DNA of 36,040 nt, taken from positions 1 through 36,040 of the forward strand of contig JARICS010000026.1 in the NCBI GenBank assembly GCA_029264035.1, written 5' to 3'. This stretch comes from Dysgonamonadaceae bacterium. Lineage in GTDB: Bacteria > Bacteroidota > Bacteroidia > Bacteroidales > Dysgonomonadaceae. Numbering within the stretch: the first letter of the stretch is position 1; each line of letters starts with the position of its first letter. Both the position numbers and the translations under genes were made by a program. Below the pieces are notes generated by a model. It was not told where the DNA came from. It saw nothing but the letters and a program-made list of their open reading frames with translations, and searched no databases. This document shows positions 10,322 through 20,497 of the stretch, piece after piece.

Positions 10322-10330
10322 TATCTTTGC
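10322..10330 (+). promoter_or_regulatory. -7 box of the glycogen synthase operon promoter
   Basis: TATCTTTGC matches TAnnTTTGC; no clear TTTG -33 element at the expected spacing. Confidence 0.45.
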
Positions 10331-10355
10331 ACTCCAAATTTAATTGAACAATCTT

Positions 10356-12044
10356 ATGAATACAAAAATAAAATACTCACCCGACTATATATTTGAGTCA
10401 AGCTGGGAGGTTTGCAACAAAGTGGGAGGTATTTACACGGTATTATCTTCGCGCGCTAACTCACTTCAGAAAGAACATAAAGATAAAGTAATATTTATTG
10501 GTCCTGATATATGGAACAAGAATGAAAGCCCATGGTTCAAAGAGGATGCGTCTCTGCATAAAGAATGGAGACAACATGCAGATTTAACCGATCACTTGTC
10601 TGTACGTGTTGGTCGCTGGCAAGTTCCAGGAGAACCAATAACGATATTGGTAAACTTTGAAAGTTTTTACCAACACAAGAATGATATCTACGGTCAGATG
10701 TGGCGACTCTTTGGAGTTGACTCTATGCCCTCCTATGGCGATTATGATGATTCAAGTATGTTTGCTTACGCAGTGGGCAATGTGATAGAGAGTTTCTATA
10801 AGTTTCATAAATTGCAAAACAAACATGTAATAGCTCACTTCAACGAGTGGATGTTGGGAATGGGAGCCTTGTATGTAAAGCATAATGTTCCAAAGATTGC
10901 TACAATATTTACCACACACGCAACTTCAATTGGCCGATCTATTGCAGGTAATAACTTGCCATTGTATAAAAACTTCAAGGAATTTGATGGAGATCAAATG
11001 GCTAGAGAGCTGAACATGGTTTCGAAACATTCTATAGAGAAAATTACGGCACACAACGTAGATTGCTTCACAACAGTAAGCGATATTACAGCTAGAGAGT
11101 GTGAGCAATTGCTTGAAAAGAAACCTGATGTGGTTACACCAAATGGTTTTGAAAAAGGATTTATCCCTAAAAAGGGAGATTATACAAAACTGCGCACGCA
11201 AGCACGTTCAACACTCATTAGAGTTACCGAAGCCCTTTTGGGATATCCAGTTGCGACAAAATCTCTTTTGGTAGCTCTTAGCGGAAGATATGAATATAAA
11301 AATAAAGGAATTGATGTCTTTGTTGATTCTCTAAATAAGCTGAGAAGCAATAAATCTTTGAAGAAAGACATTGTTGCTTTTATAATGGTGCCAGCATGGG
11401 TGAAAGAATATCGTGATGATTTACAGCTACGATTGCAAGAAAAAGGGCCTATAAGTGCCAATAGGGCACTCGACTGTCCTTTCTTGACGCACAACTTGCA
11501 TGAACCTGAGAATGATCCTTTATTATCACAAATTAAAAGATTGGGCTTCACTAATACTAAAGAAGATAGGGTGAAAATTATCTTTGTACCATCTTATCTT
11601 AATGGCGACGACGGAATATTTAATGCCTCATACTACGATCTGCTGATTGGATTGGACGCTACAGTATTCCCTTCATACTACGAACCGTGGGGATATACTC
11701 CGCACGAGAGTATCGCATTTTCTATTCCTACTGTTACCACTTCATTATCTGGATTTGGTACGTGGGCCATAAAAATGGGCGATACAGAAGGAATTGGTGA
11801 TGGAGTTGAGGTTGTTCACAGAGTTGAGGATAACTACGATGAAGTAGTTAATAAAATTGGGGATGCTTTGGTAGATTTATCGCAAAAAAACAAAAAAGAG
11901 ATAGAAGAAACAAGAGATGCTGCTCTGAATTTAGCTGATTCTGCCGATTGGGAGCACTTTATAGGCTATTATAAGGAGGCTTATTGCAAAGCATTGCATA
12001 ACTCAATTGATAGATTATCAGGAGCGCATGCTGTTGATGAGTAA
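10356..12044 (+). CDS. Glycogen synthase, eukaryote-like GT3-type glycosyltransferase
   Basis: FESSWEVCNKVGGIYTVLSSRA N-terminus typical of GT3 glycogen synthases; FTTHATSIGR; C-terminal PSYYEPWGYTPHESIAFSIPTVTTSLSGFG. ATG 10356 preferred over TTG 10344. Confidence 0.88.
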   Translation: MNTKIKYSPDYIFESSWEVCNKVGGIYTVLSSRANSLQKEHKDKVIFIGPDIWNKNESPWFKEDASLHKEWRQHADLTDHLSVRVGRWQVPGEPITILVNFESFYQHKNDIYGQMWRLFGVDSMPSYGDYDDSSMFAYAVGNVIESFYKFHKLQNKHVIAHFNEWMLGMGALYVKHNVPKIATIFTTHATSIGRSIAGNNLPLYKNFKEFDGDQMARELNMVSKHSIEKITAHNVDCFTTVSDITARECEQLLEKKPDVVTPNGFEKGFIPKKGDYTKLRTQARSTLIRVTEALLGYPVATKSLLVALSGRYEYKNKGIDVFVDSLNKLRSNKSLKKDIVAFIMVPAWVKEYRDDLQLRLQEKGPISANRALDCPFLTHNLHEPENDPLLSQIKRLGFTNTKEDRVKIIFVPSYLNGDDGIFNASYYDLLIGLDATVFPSYYEPWGYTPHESIAFSIPTVTTSLSGFGTWAIKMGDTEGIGDGVEVVHRVEDNYDEVVNKIGDALVDLSQKNKKEIEETRDAALNLADSADWEHFIGYYKEAYCKALHNSIDRLSGAHAVDE

Positions 12045-12143
12045 AAAATACACTATATTTATACCCGAAAGTTTTAAAGCTTTATTTGGCTTGGTTTTCG
12101 TCTATAAAAGAAAACTATCAATACAAATAACACAAAGGAAATA

Positions 12144-14735
12144 ATGAAAAAAACAAATAATAATAATATGATTATCGAAACTAGTCATGCAAATACACCA
12201 ACTTGGAAGGATTTGCAGGTGCATTCAGTTTTACCTGAGCAGTTGCTCCCATTAAAAGAGATAGTTCGTAACTTGTGGTGGACTTGGAATGAAGAAGCTA
12301 AAGCTCTATTTGAAGTTATGGACCCTGCAGTGTGGGAAGAGAGTGATAAAAACCCCGTTATCTTGCTTCAAAGTTTAACAAAGGAACGTGGAGAGGAAAT
12401 CATTAAAGATGAATACCTCATGAGTCGTCTGCAAATTGTTTACAGCAAGTTCAATGAGTATATGTCTGAAAAACCGACTAATGGCAGACCAAGTATTGCC
12501 TATTTTAGTATGGAATATGGTATGACTCATGTGTTGAAAATATATTCAGGTGGTTTGGGCGTTTTAGCTGGCGATTATCTTAAAGAAGCCAGTGATAGCA
12601 ACGTAAACATGACAGCTGTGGGGTTTCTCTACAGATTTGGCTACTTTACACAATGGTTGGCGCTTGATGGACAGCAAATAGCAAGATATGAAGCTCAAAA
12701 CTTTGGCAACTTGCCAATTACTATGGTTAGAAATGATGACGGTACTCCTTTTGTACACGAAGTAGAGTTTCCTGGCCGTAACGTAAAAGCACATGTTTGG
12801 AAAGTAGCTGTTGGACGTATCAATTTGTATTTGATGGATACCGATGTAGAATCAAATAGCGACGAAGACCGTTCTATCACGCACAAATTGTATGGTGGTG
12901 ATTGGGAAAACCGAATGAAACAAGAGTACTTGTTGGGTATTGGTGGCATGCAGTTGCTTGAAAAGATGGGTATTGAAAAAGATATTTATCACATGAATGA
13001 GGGCCATGCTGCTCTTATCAATGCTGAGCGATTGAGCTACTATATCAATGAAAAAGGATTGTCCTTTAATCAAGCCAAAGAAGTAGTGAGAGCATCTTCG
13101 CTTTACACTGTTCACACTCCAGTTCCAGCTGGTCATGACCTTTTCGAAGAAGATATGATTAGTCGTTATCTTGGTAACTTTGCCAATAAGTTAGGTATCT
13201 CGTGGCAACAGTTAATGGACATGGGACGAGAAAACCCAGGTACAAATGAACGTTTCTCTATGAGCGTTTTTGCATTGAATACAGCACAAGAAGCCAATGG
13301 TGTGAGTTTGCTTCACGGAAGAGTGTCCAGGAGTATGTTTCAACCAGTTTGGAAAGGATATTTCCCCGAAGAGTTGCATGTAGGACATGTTACCAATGGT
13401 ATTCACTTGCCAACTTGGTCTTCTTCTACCATAAAATCGATATTCAACAATCACTTTAGTGATACTTTCTACTCAGATCAATCAAACCTTGATATTTGGA
13501 GTAAAATACATGATGTAGCTGACGAGGAGGTTTGGAAGCTTCGAATGATATTGAAAAAGAGATTGGTTGACTACATCCGTTATGAATTTAAAGAAGGATG
13601 GTTGAAAAATCAAGCCGACCCACGCAGACTAATGACAGTTTTAGATGGAGTTAATCCAGATGCATTGATTATTGGTTTTGGTCGTAGATTTGCAACATAC
13701 AAACGTGCACATCTTTTATTCACTGATTTAGATAGACTTGCTAAGATTGTAAACAACCCCGATCGTCCAGTACAGTTTATCTTTACAGGTAAAGCGCATC
13801 CTGCTGATGGTGGTGGTCAAAACTTAATTAAGCAAATTATTGAAATTTCTCGTCGCCCTGAATTCTTAGGAAAAATTATTTTCTTGGAAAACTACGATAT
13901 GCGTTTAGCTAAACGACTTGTATCTGGTGTAGATGTGTGGTTAAACACACCAACCAGACCTTTAGAGGCTTCTGGAACATCGGGTATGAAAGCTGCCATG
14001 AACGGAGTATTGAATCTATCTGTACTTGATGGATGGTGGTATGAAGGACATCGCGATGGAGCTGGATGGTCGCTTACTGACGAGAGAGATTATGAAGACC
14101 AAGAGTTTCAAGACTCTTTTGATGCTTCAACTATCTACTCATTGATAGAAAATGAAATTGCACCTCTCTATTTTGATCAAGACGAGAATGGTTGTGCACA
14201 TGGATGGGTGAAGTACGTTAAGAATTCGTTAGCTGAAATTGCTCCTATCTATACTACTAAAAGAATGATAGACGACTATTTCTCTAAATTCTACAATGTT
14301 CTTGCTAAGCGTTCTAAGCTTATTGTTAAAAATGACTTTGCAAAAGCAAAAGAGATTGCTGCTTGGAAAGAAGACATGGTAGCAAATTGGGATAAGTTTG
14401 AAGTTCTTAAAGTAGACTACGACTGCGAACAACATGCTAATAAAAAAGGTGTTAAGAATGGCTTGTGCGGACAAGTTGTGATTGACAAGAAAGATATGAA
14501 GGGCGATTTAGGTGTGGAGTGTGTTGTGGTACAATATGACTCTTCTACAAACAAAGCTGAGTTTTTAGATTCTTATGATTTCGACTTGGTGAAAGAAGAA
14601 GGCTCTAAGTTGTATTTCGAAATGCACGAATCATTACACAATCCTGGATTACATCAATACGCATTGCGTGTATATCCTAAAAATGCAGATCTTCCACATA
14701 GAATGGACTTTGCTTATATTCGTTGGATACACTAA
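12144..14735 (+). CDS. Alpha-glucan (glycogen) phosphorylase, GT35, with N-terminal DUF3417-like domain
   Basis: N-terminal EIVRNLWWTWNEEAKALFE; MEYGMTHVLKIYSGGLGVLAGDYLKEASD; PLP-site region RPLEASGTSGMKAAMNGVLNLSVLDGWW; co-oriented with glycogen synthase. Confidence 0.93.
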   Translation: MKKTNNNNMIIETSHANTPTWKDLQVHSVLPEQLLPLKEIVRNLWWTWNEEAKALFEVMDPAVWEESDKNPVILLQSLTKERGEEIIKDEYLMSRLQIVYSKFNEYMSEKPTNGRPSIAYFSMEYGMTHVLKIYSGGLGVLAGDYLKEASDSNVNMTAVGFLYRFGYFTQWLALDGQQIARYEAQNFGNLPITMVRNDDGTPFVHEVEFPGRNVKAHVWKVAVGRINLYLMDTDVESNSDEDRSITHKLYGGDWENRMKQEYLLGIGGMQLLEKMGIEKDIYHMNEGHAALINAERLSYYINEKGLSFNQAKEVVRASSLYTVHTPVPAGHDLFEEDMISRYLGNFANKLGISWQQLMDMGRENPGTNERFSMSVFALNTAQEANGVSLLHGRVSRSMFQPVWKGYFPEELHVGHVTNGIHLPTWSSSTIKSIFNNHFSDTFYSDQSNLDIWSKIHDVADEEVWKLRMILKKRLVDYIRYEFKEGWLKNQADPRRLMTVLDGVNPDALIIGFGRRFATYKRAHLLFTDLDRLAKIVNNPDRPVQFIFTGKAHPADGGGQNLIKQIIEISRRPEFLGKIIFLENYDMRLAKRLVSGVDVWLNTPTRPLEASGTSGMKAAMNGVLNLSVLDGWWYEGHRDGAGWSLTDERDYEDQEFQDSFDASTIYSLIENEIAPLYFDQDENGCAHGWVKYVKNSLAEIAPIYTTKRMIDDYFSKFYNVLAKRSKLIVKNDFAKAKEIAAWKEDMVANWDKFEVLKVDYDCEQHANKKGVKNGLCGQVVIDKKDMKGDLGVECVVVQYDSSTNKAEFLDSYDFDLVKEEGSKLYFEMHESLHNPGLHQYALRVYPKNADLPHRMDFAYIRWIH

Positions 14736-14770
14736 TAAAGATCGACTAAGTCGATAATTATAGATTACAT

Positions 14771-14817
14771 AAAAAAGGTGTTCGTTGTTCTAAAAACAAC
14801 TGAACACCTTTTTTTTA
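14771..14817 (+). terminator. Intrinsic terminator between convergent phosphorylase gene and tnaA
   Basis: AAGGTGTTC-GTTGTT-(loop)-AACAAC-TGAACACCTT hairpin followed by T tract. Confidence 0.8.
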
Positions 14818-14844
14818 TTTACAGTACATCTGGTATTCGTTTAT

Positions 14845-16224
14845 CTATTCTGCAGGGTTCAATCCGATAGTGAAATGGCGCATAATAGGTGCTTCGTAGG
14901 TTATAGCATAGCCACGTGTGATTTCATTGCGTCTGTCATACACATTCTTTAGTGCAGCGGCCACCACATCCATATGGTTGTTGGTATAGGTGCGTCGTGG
15001 AATTGCTAAGCGCAATAACTCCAATTCTGGATATCGGTTTTGGTGTGTCAGTGGGTCGCGATCGGCTAAAAGTGCTCCCACTTCCACACCGCGCACACCA
15101 CCTTCAAGATAAAGCTCAATACCTAACGTTTGAGCGATGAATTCTTCTTTGGGAACATGAGTCAATATTTTCTTTGCATCCACAAAAATGGCATGTCCGC
15201 CTGCTGGTCGTTGATAGGGTATTGAATATTCGTCAAGTTTCTGTCCTAAGTATTCAACCTGCTTGATGCGTGTTTCCAAGTATTCAAAATCAGTTCCTTC
15301 GTGCAATCCTTGAGCCAGTGCATTCATGTCCCGTCCTGACATACCACCGTAGGTGATGAAACCCTCGTTCATGATACATATTTTCTGACAACTCTTCCAC
15401 AACTCTTCTGATCTGAAAGCCACAAATCCGCCCATGTTCACAATAGCATCTTTTTTGGCTGACATGGTCATGATATCTACATAAGAGAACATCTCTTTTA
15501 CAATTTCTTTGATGCTTTTATCGGCATATCCTTCTTCACGTGTTTTTATGAAGTAAGCATTCTCTGCAAAACGAGCTGAGTCCATTTGCAATGGAATACC
15601 GTATTTTACACACAATACAGCTACTTCTTTAATGTTTTGCATAGATACGGGTTGTCCACCAGCAGTGTTGTTGGTGATGGTGAGAACTACAGCAGGAATC
15701 TTCTCCTTAGGATATTTCGCAAGTATTTTTTCAAGTTTAGCAATATCTACATTTCCTTTAAAAGGTATTTCAAGTTGCGTGTTGGCTGCTTCATCAATAG
15801 TGCAGTCAACTGCCATGGCTTTTCTGAATTCGATGTGCCCTTTAGTAGTATCAAAGTGTGAGTTGCCCGGCAATATGTCGCCTTCTTTGATAATGGTGGA
15901 GTAGAGAACGTTTTCGGCTGCCCTTCCTTGGTGTGTAGGGATAAAGTAATCAAACCCGAGTATCTCTTTTATGGCATCCTTCATGTTGTAATAAGAGCGT
16001 GCTCCTGCATAACTTTCGTCTCCCACCATCATAGCCGACCACTGTTTGTCGCTCATAGCACCTGTGCCCGAGTCTGTGAGGAGATCAATGAACACATGGT
16101 CGCTTTTCAATCCAAACAGATTATAGTTGGCCTCTTTAATCCAATTGGCCCGTTGATCACGTGTGCTTCTCTTAATGGTTTCAACCATTTTAATGCGATA
16201 TGATTCTGCAAATGGTAATTTCAT
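14845..16224 (-). CDS. tnaA: Tryptophanase (PLP beta-eliminating lyase)
   Basis: DLLTDSGTGAMSDKQWSAMMVGDESYAGARSYY, FIPTHQGRAAENVL, TMSAKKDAIVNMGGF (PLP lysine), RLAIPRRTYTNNHMDVVAAAL; resembles recalled Bacteroides tryptophanase more than tyrosine phenol-lyase. Confidence 0.88.
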   Translation of the reverse strand: MKLPFAESYRIKMVETIKRSTRDQRANWIKEANYNLFGLKSDHVFIDLLTDSGTGAMSDKQWSAMMVGDESYAGARSYYNMKDAIKEILGFDYFIPTHQGRAAENVLYSTIIKEGDILPGNSHFDTTKGHIEFRKAMAVDCTIDEAANTQLEIPFKGNVDIAKLEKILAKYPKEKIPAVVLTITNNTAGGQPVSMQNIKEVAVLCVKYGIPLQMDSARFAENAYFIKTREEGYADKSIKEIVKEMFSYVDIMTMSAKKDAIVNMGGFVAFRSEELWKSCQKICIMNEGFITYGGMSGRDMNALAQGLHEGTDFEYLETRIKQVEYLGQKLDEYSIPYQRPAGGHAIFVDAKKILTHVPKEEFIAQTLGIELYLEGGVRGVEVGALLADRDPLTHQNRYPELELLRLAIPRRTYTNNHMDVVAAALKNVYDRRNEITRGYAITYEAPIMRHFTIGLNPAE

Positions 16225-16265
16225 GATTTTATAATATTTATATGTTTATGGTAATGTTGCAACTG

Positions 16266-16296
16266 TTATGTAGAAGAGTTAGGTTCTTCTACATAA
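16266..16296. repeat. Perfect 12-bp inverted repeat in the tnaA 5' region
   Basis: TTATGTAGAAGA-GTTAGGT-TCTTCTACATAA. Confidence 0.85.
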
Positions 16297-16362
16297 AGTT
16301 TGCTTTGTAAATTTAATAGGGTCAGTAGTGCGATACTTTCAGGTAAAAGTAACGCAAACTTG

Positions 16363-16387
16363 ATACTTCATTTAGGATATGAAGTAT
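16363..16387. repeat. Perfect 9-bp inverted repeat in the hflX-tnaA intergenic region
   Basis: ATACTTCAT-TTAGGAT-ATGAAGTAT. Confidence 0.85.
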
Positions 16388-16479
16388 ATCTTATTGGCTG
16401 TATTTATCTCTTCGCTTGATATTAAGGTATAGCTGTTTTCGTGTCATGCTCACTTGTGTTTTACTCTTAAAATTAAGTT

Positions 16480-17763
16480 CTACTCTTCCGAATCATCTTG
16501 ATCTTCGTCACCGTCTTGAAGTTTCTCAAATTGATCGGCTTCCTCTTCATAGTCATAAAACAAGAAATCGTTGTATGGAAAGCGAGTGATATGTACCTCT
16601 TTTGCTCTGTCATAGATCATTCTTTTCAACTCGTCTATGTTTTCTTTCTCTTTGGCCGAGATAAAGATACAATCTTCTTTTAGTTTACTCATCCACGATT
16701 TTTTCAACTCTTCCAAAGAAATATTTTGAGTCGTTTCAGGTGTTAGATCGTCTTTCTCTTTTGGTGTGTAAGAAAATGCATCTATTTTGTTGAAAACAAT
16801 AATAGTGGGTTTTTCTTCCTTCTCAATCTCGAACAATGTTTTTTCAACAATCTCTATTTGATCTTCAAATCCAGGATGAGAAATATCTACAACGTGTATT
16901 AGTATATCTGCTTCGCGCACTTCGTCCAATGTAGATTTAAACGATTCTACAAGATGTGTAGGTAGTTTTCTGATAAACCCAACAGTGTCTGTCATCAAAA
17001 AAGGCAAGTTGCCAATTACCACTTTTCTAACAGTAGTGTCAAGTGTCGCAAAAAGCTTGTCTTCAGCAAAAATCTCCGATTTGCTCAACACATTCATAAG
17101 AGTAGATTTACCCACATTGGTATATCCAACTAAGGCAATACGAACTAATTGACCTCGATTTTTACGTTGTACGGTTTTTTGTTTATCTATTGTTATGAGA
17201 TCTTTTTTAAGTTTGTTTATTTTGTCAAGAACAATACGTCGGTCAGATTCAAGCTGAGTTTCACCAGGTCCACGCATATATCCACCACCACGTTGACGGT
17301 CAAGGTGAGTCCACAAACGCGTTAGTCTTGGCAACATATATTGATATTGAGCTAATTCTACTTGTGTCTTGGCATTTGCAGTTTGAGCCCTCATGGCAAA
17401 AATCTCCAATATTAGGCTTGTTCTGTCCAAGATAGGTATTTCAAGTATCTTCTCTATATTCCTAATTTGTCGAGCCGAAAGCTCATCATCAAAAATAACA
17501 AGACCTATTTCGTTGTCGCTATCTTTTTGACTTTCTATATATTCTTTTATCTCGTCCAGCTTTCCTGTTCCTACAAAAGTAACAGAATTTTGCATAGTTA
17601 AACGTTGCATTACCCTATGAACGGGTTTTATTTTAGCTGTTTCAGCTAAGAAGTCTAACTCATCTAAATATTCAATTACTTGCTCTTCGGTCTCTTCTTG
17701 AGTGATGAGTCCTACCAGTATGGCATTTTCAGTTTTTAGATCAGTTGCTATAAAATCTTTCAT
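16480..17763 (-). CDS. hflX: Ribosome-associated GTPase HflX
   Basis: GGGYMRGPGETQLESDRR, G1 VGYTNVGKSTLMN, G3 DTVGFIRKLPTHLVESFKSTLDEV, NKID G4 motif. Confidence 0.95.
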   Translation of the reverse strand: MKDFIATDLKTENAILVGLITQEETEEQVIEYLDELDFLAETAKIKPVHRVMQRLTMQNSVTFVGTGKLDEIKEYIESQKDSDNEIGLVIFDDELSARQIRNIEKILEIPILDRTSLILEIFAMRAQTANAKTQVELAQYQYMLPRLTRLWTHLDRQRGGGYMRGPGETQLESDRRIVLDKINKLKKDLITIDKQKTVQRKNRGQLVRIALVGYTNVGKSTLMNVLSKSEIFAEDKLFATLDTTVRKVVIGNLPFLMTDTVGFIRKLPTHLVESFKSTLDEVREADILIHVVDISHPGFEDQIEIVEKTLFEIEKEEKPTIIVFNKIDAFSYTPKEKDDLTPETTQNISLEELKKSWMSKLKEDCIFISAKEKENIDELKRMIYDRAKEVHITRFPYNDFLFYDYEEEADQFEKLQDGDEDQDDSEE

Positions 17764-18322
17764 CTATAATTATTATGGTTGTATTTAGGTTATTGTTTAT
17801 GTCATAAAGTCAGACAATTAGATGTCTGCTCCGAAATTAATATTTAAATTCCTTTCTATTACAAATGTAATCAATTATTTATAGATTTAATAATTTATTT
17901 AATCTACAACCGAAAATAGTTTTATATTGCAGTTAAATTGGTTAAATCCTCCTTTACGGATTGTTTTTAGCTTCAAAAGAGATACAATATAAATAAAGAT
18001 TATCAGTTAACTCCAACGTCATAAGTTAGTTTAATAAACAGATGTTGGGTTGAAAAGCGGTGTAATTATTTTCATTTAGATAAGATAAACATTTAAATCC
18101 GCTGTTAATCAAACAAAGCAACTATAACAACTTGTGCAAAAGTTAAAGAGCGAGTGAGTTAAGTGTAAGTTTGCTTAAGATACTCGCTTTATATGAAAGC
18201 AATTTGTAAAACAGTACTCATTTTATGCTATAAAATCAGAGGAAATTAGAATGTCATGGAAAATGATATTGACGATAAATATCCGAATTATAGCGAAATG
18301 TGACAAATGCAAGGTTAGTTCC

Positions 18323-18973
18323 TTAATGAGGGAGATTATGTTTTGGTTCACCTCTCAAGATGGGCAATGATAGATGATATTTTACAGCAAGAAAGCGAAC
18401 AAGAATAACGACGGCTGCTGTGCTAATTTCTATAATTACTAAATTGAGGGAGGAGTGTTTGTAGAGTGCCACAAAGACTAGGCCCCCTATGACACAGGCC
18501 AATGCATAAATCTCCTTTCTGAAAATTAAAGGAATTTCGTTGATCAGCACATCACGTATAACTCCTCCTACCGAACCTGTAATAGTACCCATAATAACTG
18601 CCACCCAAGGGTCGAAACCAAAGTTGAGCGCTTTTTCAGCTCCTACCACTACAAACAGGCCAAGCCCAATGCTGTCGAAAGCAAAAAAAGCACTGTCGAG
18701 ACGGATTAGATGGTTATGAAAAATAATAACAAAGATCAAGGAAAATAGGGTACACCATAAATAAATGGGGTTGTCCATCCAAAATGGAATCACACCAAAC
18801 AGCAAATCACGAAGCGTACCTCCGCCAACAGCAGTGACAAAGCCTACAACAAAAGCTCCAAACAGGTCAAACTTCTTGGCCGAAGCTAATCGAATACCAC
18901 TTATGGCAAATGCAAATGTGCCTATAAATTCAATTACATCTACAAATTGAATTGTGCTGAAATCAAACATCAT
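18323..18973 (-). CDS. Trimeric intracellular cation channel (TRIC/UPF0126, YadS/YicG-like) family membrane protein
   Basis: Two glycine-rich repeats, FVTAVGGGTLRDLLFG and TGSVGGVIRDVLINEIP, and multiple TM segments. Confidence 0.87.
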   Translation of the reverse strand: MMFDFSTIQFVDVIEFIGTFAFAISGIRLASAKKFDLFGAFVVGFVTAVGGGTLRDLLFGVIPFWMDNPIYLWCTLFSLIFVIIFHNHLIRLDSAFFAFDSIGLGLFVVVGAEKALNFGFDPWVAVIMGTITGSVGGVIRDVLINEIPLIFRKEIYALACVIGGLVFVALYKHSSLNLVIIEISTAAVVILVRFLAVKYHLSLPILRGEPKHNLPH

Positions 18974-19033
18974 TCTTTACTATTTTGGTTGATAATTTCG
19001 CAGTGTCTATTCTCTTTTTATTTCTGCAGTAAT

Positions 19034-20098
19034 CTAAATAATCATTCCGCTTGCCAAACAAATATTCTTATCGGCATCGTACACTACTCCAAATTGACCT
19101 GCAGCTATACCTTGAATCTTTTCGTCAGCTACTATTTTGTACAAATCGCCTTGTTTGGATATGCGTCCTTTGGTAAACTCAGGTGTGTGTCGTATTTTGA
19201 AGGTAACCTCTTTCTCATCGTCAAAGTCTCCCCACACATCTTTTGTAATAAACTCGAAACCCGATAGGTTTACTTCATGACCATACTGATGCTTTGTTTC
19301 GTAACCTTTAGAAACATAGATGATGTTGCGATTGATATCTTTTTTGATTACAAACCATGGTCCACCACTCAAACCTAATCCTTTTCGTTGACCAATAGTG
19401 TGAAACCAGAATCCATTGTGCGTGCCTAATATATTGCCAGTTTCGAACTCTACAATTTGACCTTTCTTCTCACCCAAATATCTTTTTATAAAATCGTTGT
19501 AGTTTACCTTACCCAAAAAGCAAATGCCTTGGCTGTCTCTGCGTGTTGCCGAGGGCAAATGTTGATTTAGGGCAATTTCTCGTACTCTCTTTTTCTCTAA
19601 ACCCCCAATAGGGAACATTAGTTTAGAAACCTGCAAGTAGTCTATTTGTCCTAAGAAGTAGGTTTGGTCTTTCACTTTGTCTTTGGCCGTTGATAGCCAA
19701 GTGAGTCCATCCTTTTCAGTAGTGTTTGCATAATGCCCAGTTGCTATCTTATCGAACTGATGGCCCCACTTGTCATTGAACACTCCAAACTTTATCAACT
19801 TGTTGCACATCATGTCGGGGTTGGGTGTCAGCCCACGTTTCACATTCTCTATTGTATATTTTACTACATTGTCCCAATATTCTTCATGAAGCGATACAAC
19901 TTCGAGTTTGCAACCATACTTTTTTGCAATAAACGAAACAATCTCTATATCCTCTTCTGCAGGACAGTCAACAAAGCCATGTTCGTCTTCCATCCCTATT
20001 TGAATATAAAATATTGTAGGGTCATAACCTTGTTCTTTCAGTTGATGTACAACTACCGAACTATCTACTCCGCCTGATACTAATGCTGCTATTTTCAT
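19034..20098 (-). CDS. mnmA: tRNA-specific 2-thiouridylase MnmA
   Basis: PP-loop [26 protein letters not shown] and [11 protein letters not shown] catalytic cysteine motifs; [15 protein letters not shown] 20098 preferred; the ORF-track start at 20152 lies upstream of a candidate -7 box (TATTTTTG, minus strand, 20125-20118). Confidence 0.94.
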   Translation of the reverse strand: MKIAALVSGGVDSSVVVHQLKEQGYDPTIFYIQIGMEDEHGFVDCPAEEDIEIVSFIAKKYGCKLEVVSLHEEYWDNVVKYTIENVKRGLTPNPDMMCNKLIKFGVFNDKWGHQFDKIATGHYANTTEKDGLTWLSTAKDKVKDQTYFLGQIDYLQVSKLMFPIGGLEKKRVREIALNQHLPSATRRDSQGICFLGKVNYNDFIKRYLGEKKGQIVEFETGNILGTHNGFWFHTIGQRKGLGLSGGPWFVIKKDINRNIIYVSKGYETKHQYGHEVNLSGFEFITKDVWGDFDDEKEVTFKIRHTPEFTKGRISKQGDLYKIVADEKIQGIAAGQFGVVYDADKNICLASGMII

Positions 20099-20252
20099 AA
20101 TTTGATAAACTAAAGTACAAAAATACATAGAACTACCCAATATATAAAACAATCCAAAAAGCAGTGCAAGTAATTTATGTGAAATTCTTTAATAACTTAT
20201 ACATTGAAGCAAATGTGACGTTGTTTTTATACTGCTTTAAATTGTCAAAAGC

Positions 20253-20280
20253 CACCAATCCATCGATGATACGATTGGTG
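20253..20280. repeat. Perfect 8-bp inverted repeat in the mnmA/recJ divergent region
   Basis: CACCAATC-CATCGATGATAC-GATTGGTG. Confidence 0.8.
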
Positions 20281-20358
20281 CATTACACTTATTAATATAA
20301 AACAAACGAATTAAAAAGAATAAATGACTATCTTTACATATTAGAATAGCCATATTGT

Positions 20359-20385
20359 GTTACTACCTCTAAATTAGGTAGCAAC
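20359..20385. repeat. Inverted repeat in the proposed recJ 5' leader
   Basis: GTTACTACCT-CTAAATT-AGGTAGCAAC, one mismatch in a 10-position stem. Confidence 0.75.
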
Positions 20386-20497
20386 TCTTGGTATAATCTA
20401 ACTTGCACTCTGTAAAAGAATTTATAAAGTGCATGGAGACTCTGGCAAAAACGTTTGCATGTGGGTCATAGAGAAGAAAAAAATAACAACATATATA

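Noticed and set aside
16225-16479. TnaC-like tryptophan-sensing leader peptide
   Set aside because: Short minus-strand ORFs in the leader (MTRKQLYLNIKRRDKYSQ and MKYQVCVTFT) contain no Trp codon, so the classical tna attenuation mechanism is not supported.
17764-18322. Possible small RNA between hflX and the TRIC gene (AGCGAGT...ACTCGCT stem at 18149-18188)
   Set aside because: The stem is short with a large loop, has only a weak downstream T run, and no promoter of the expected type was identified; insufficient for a call.
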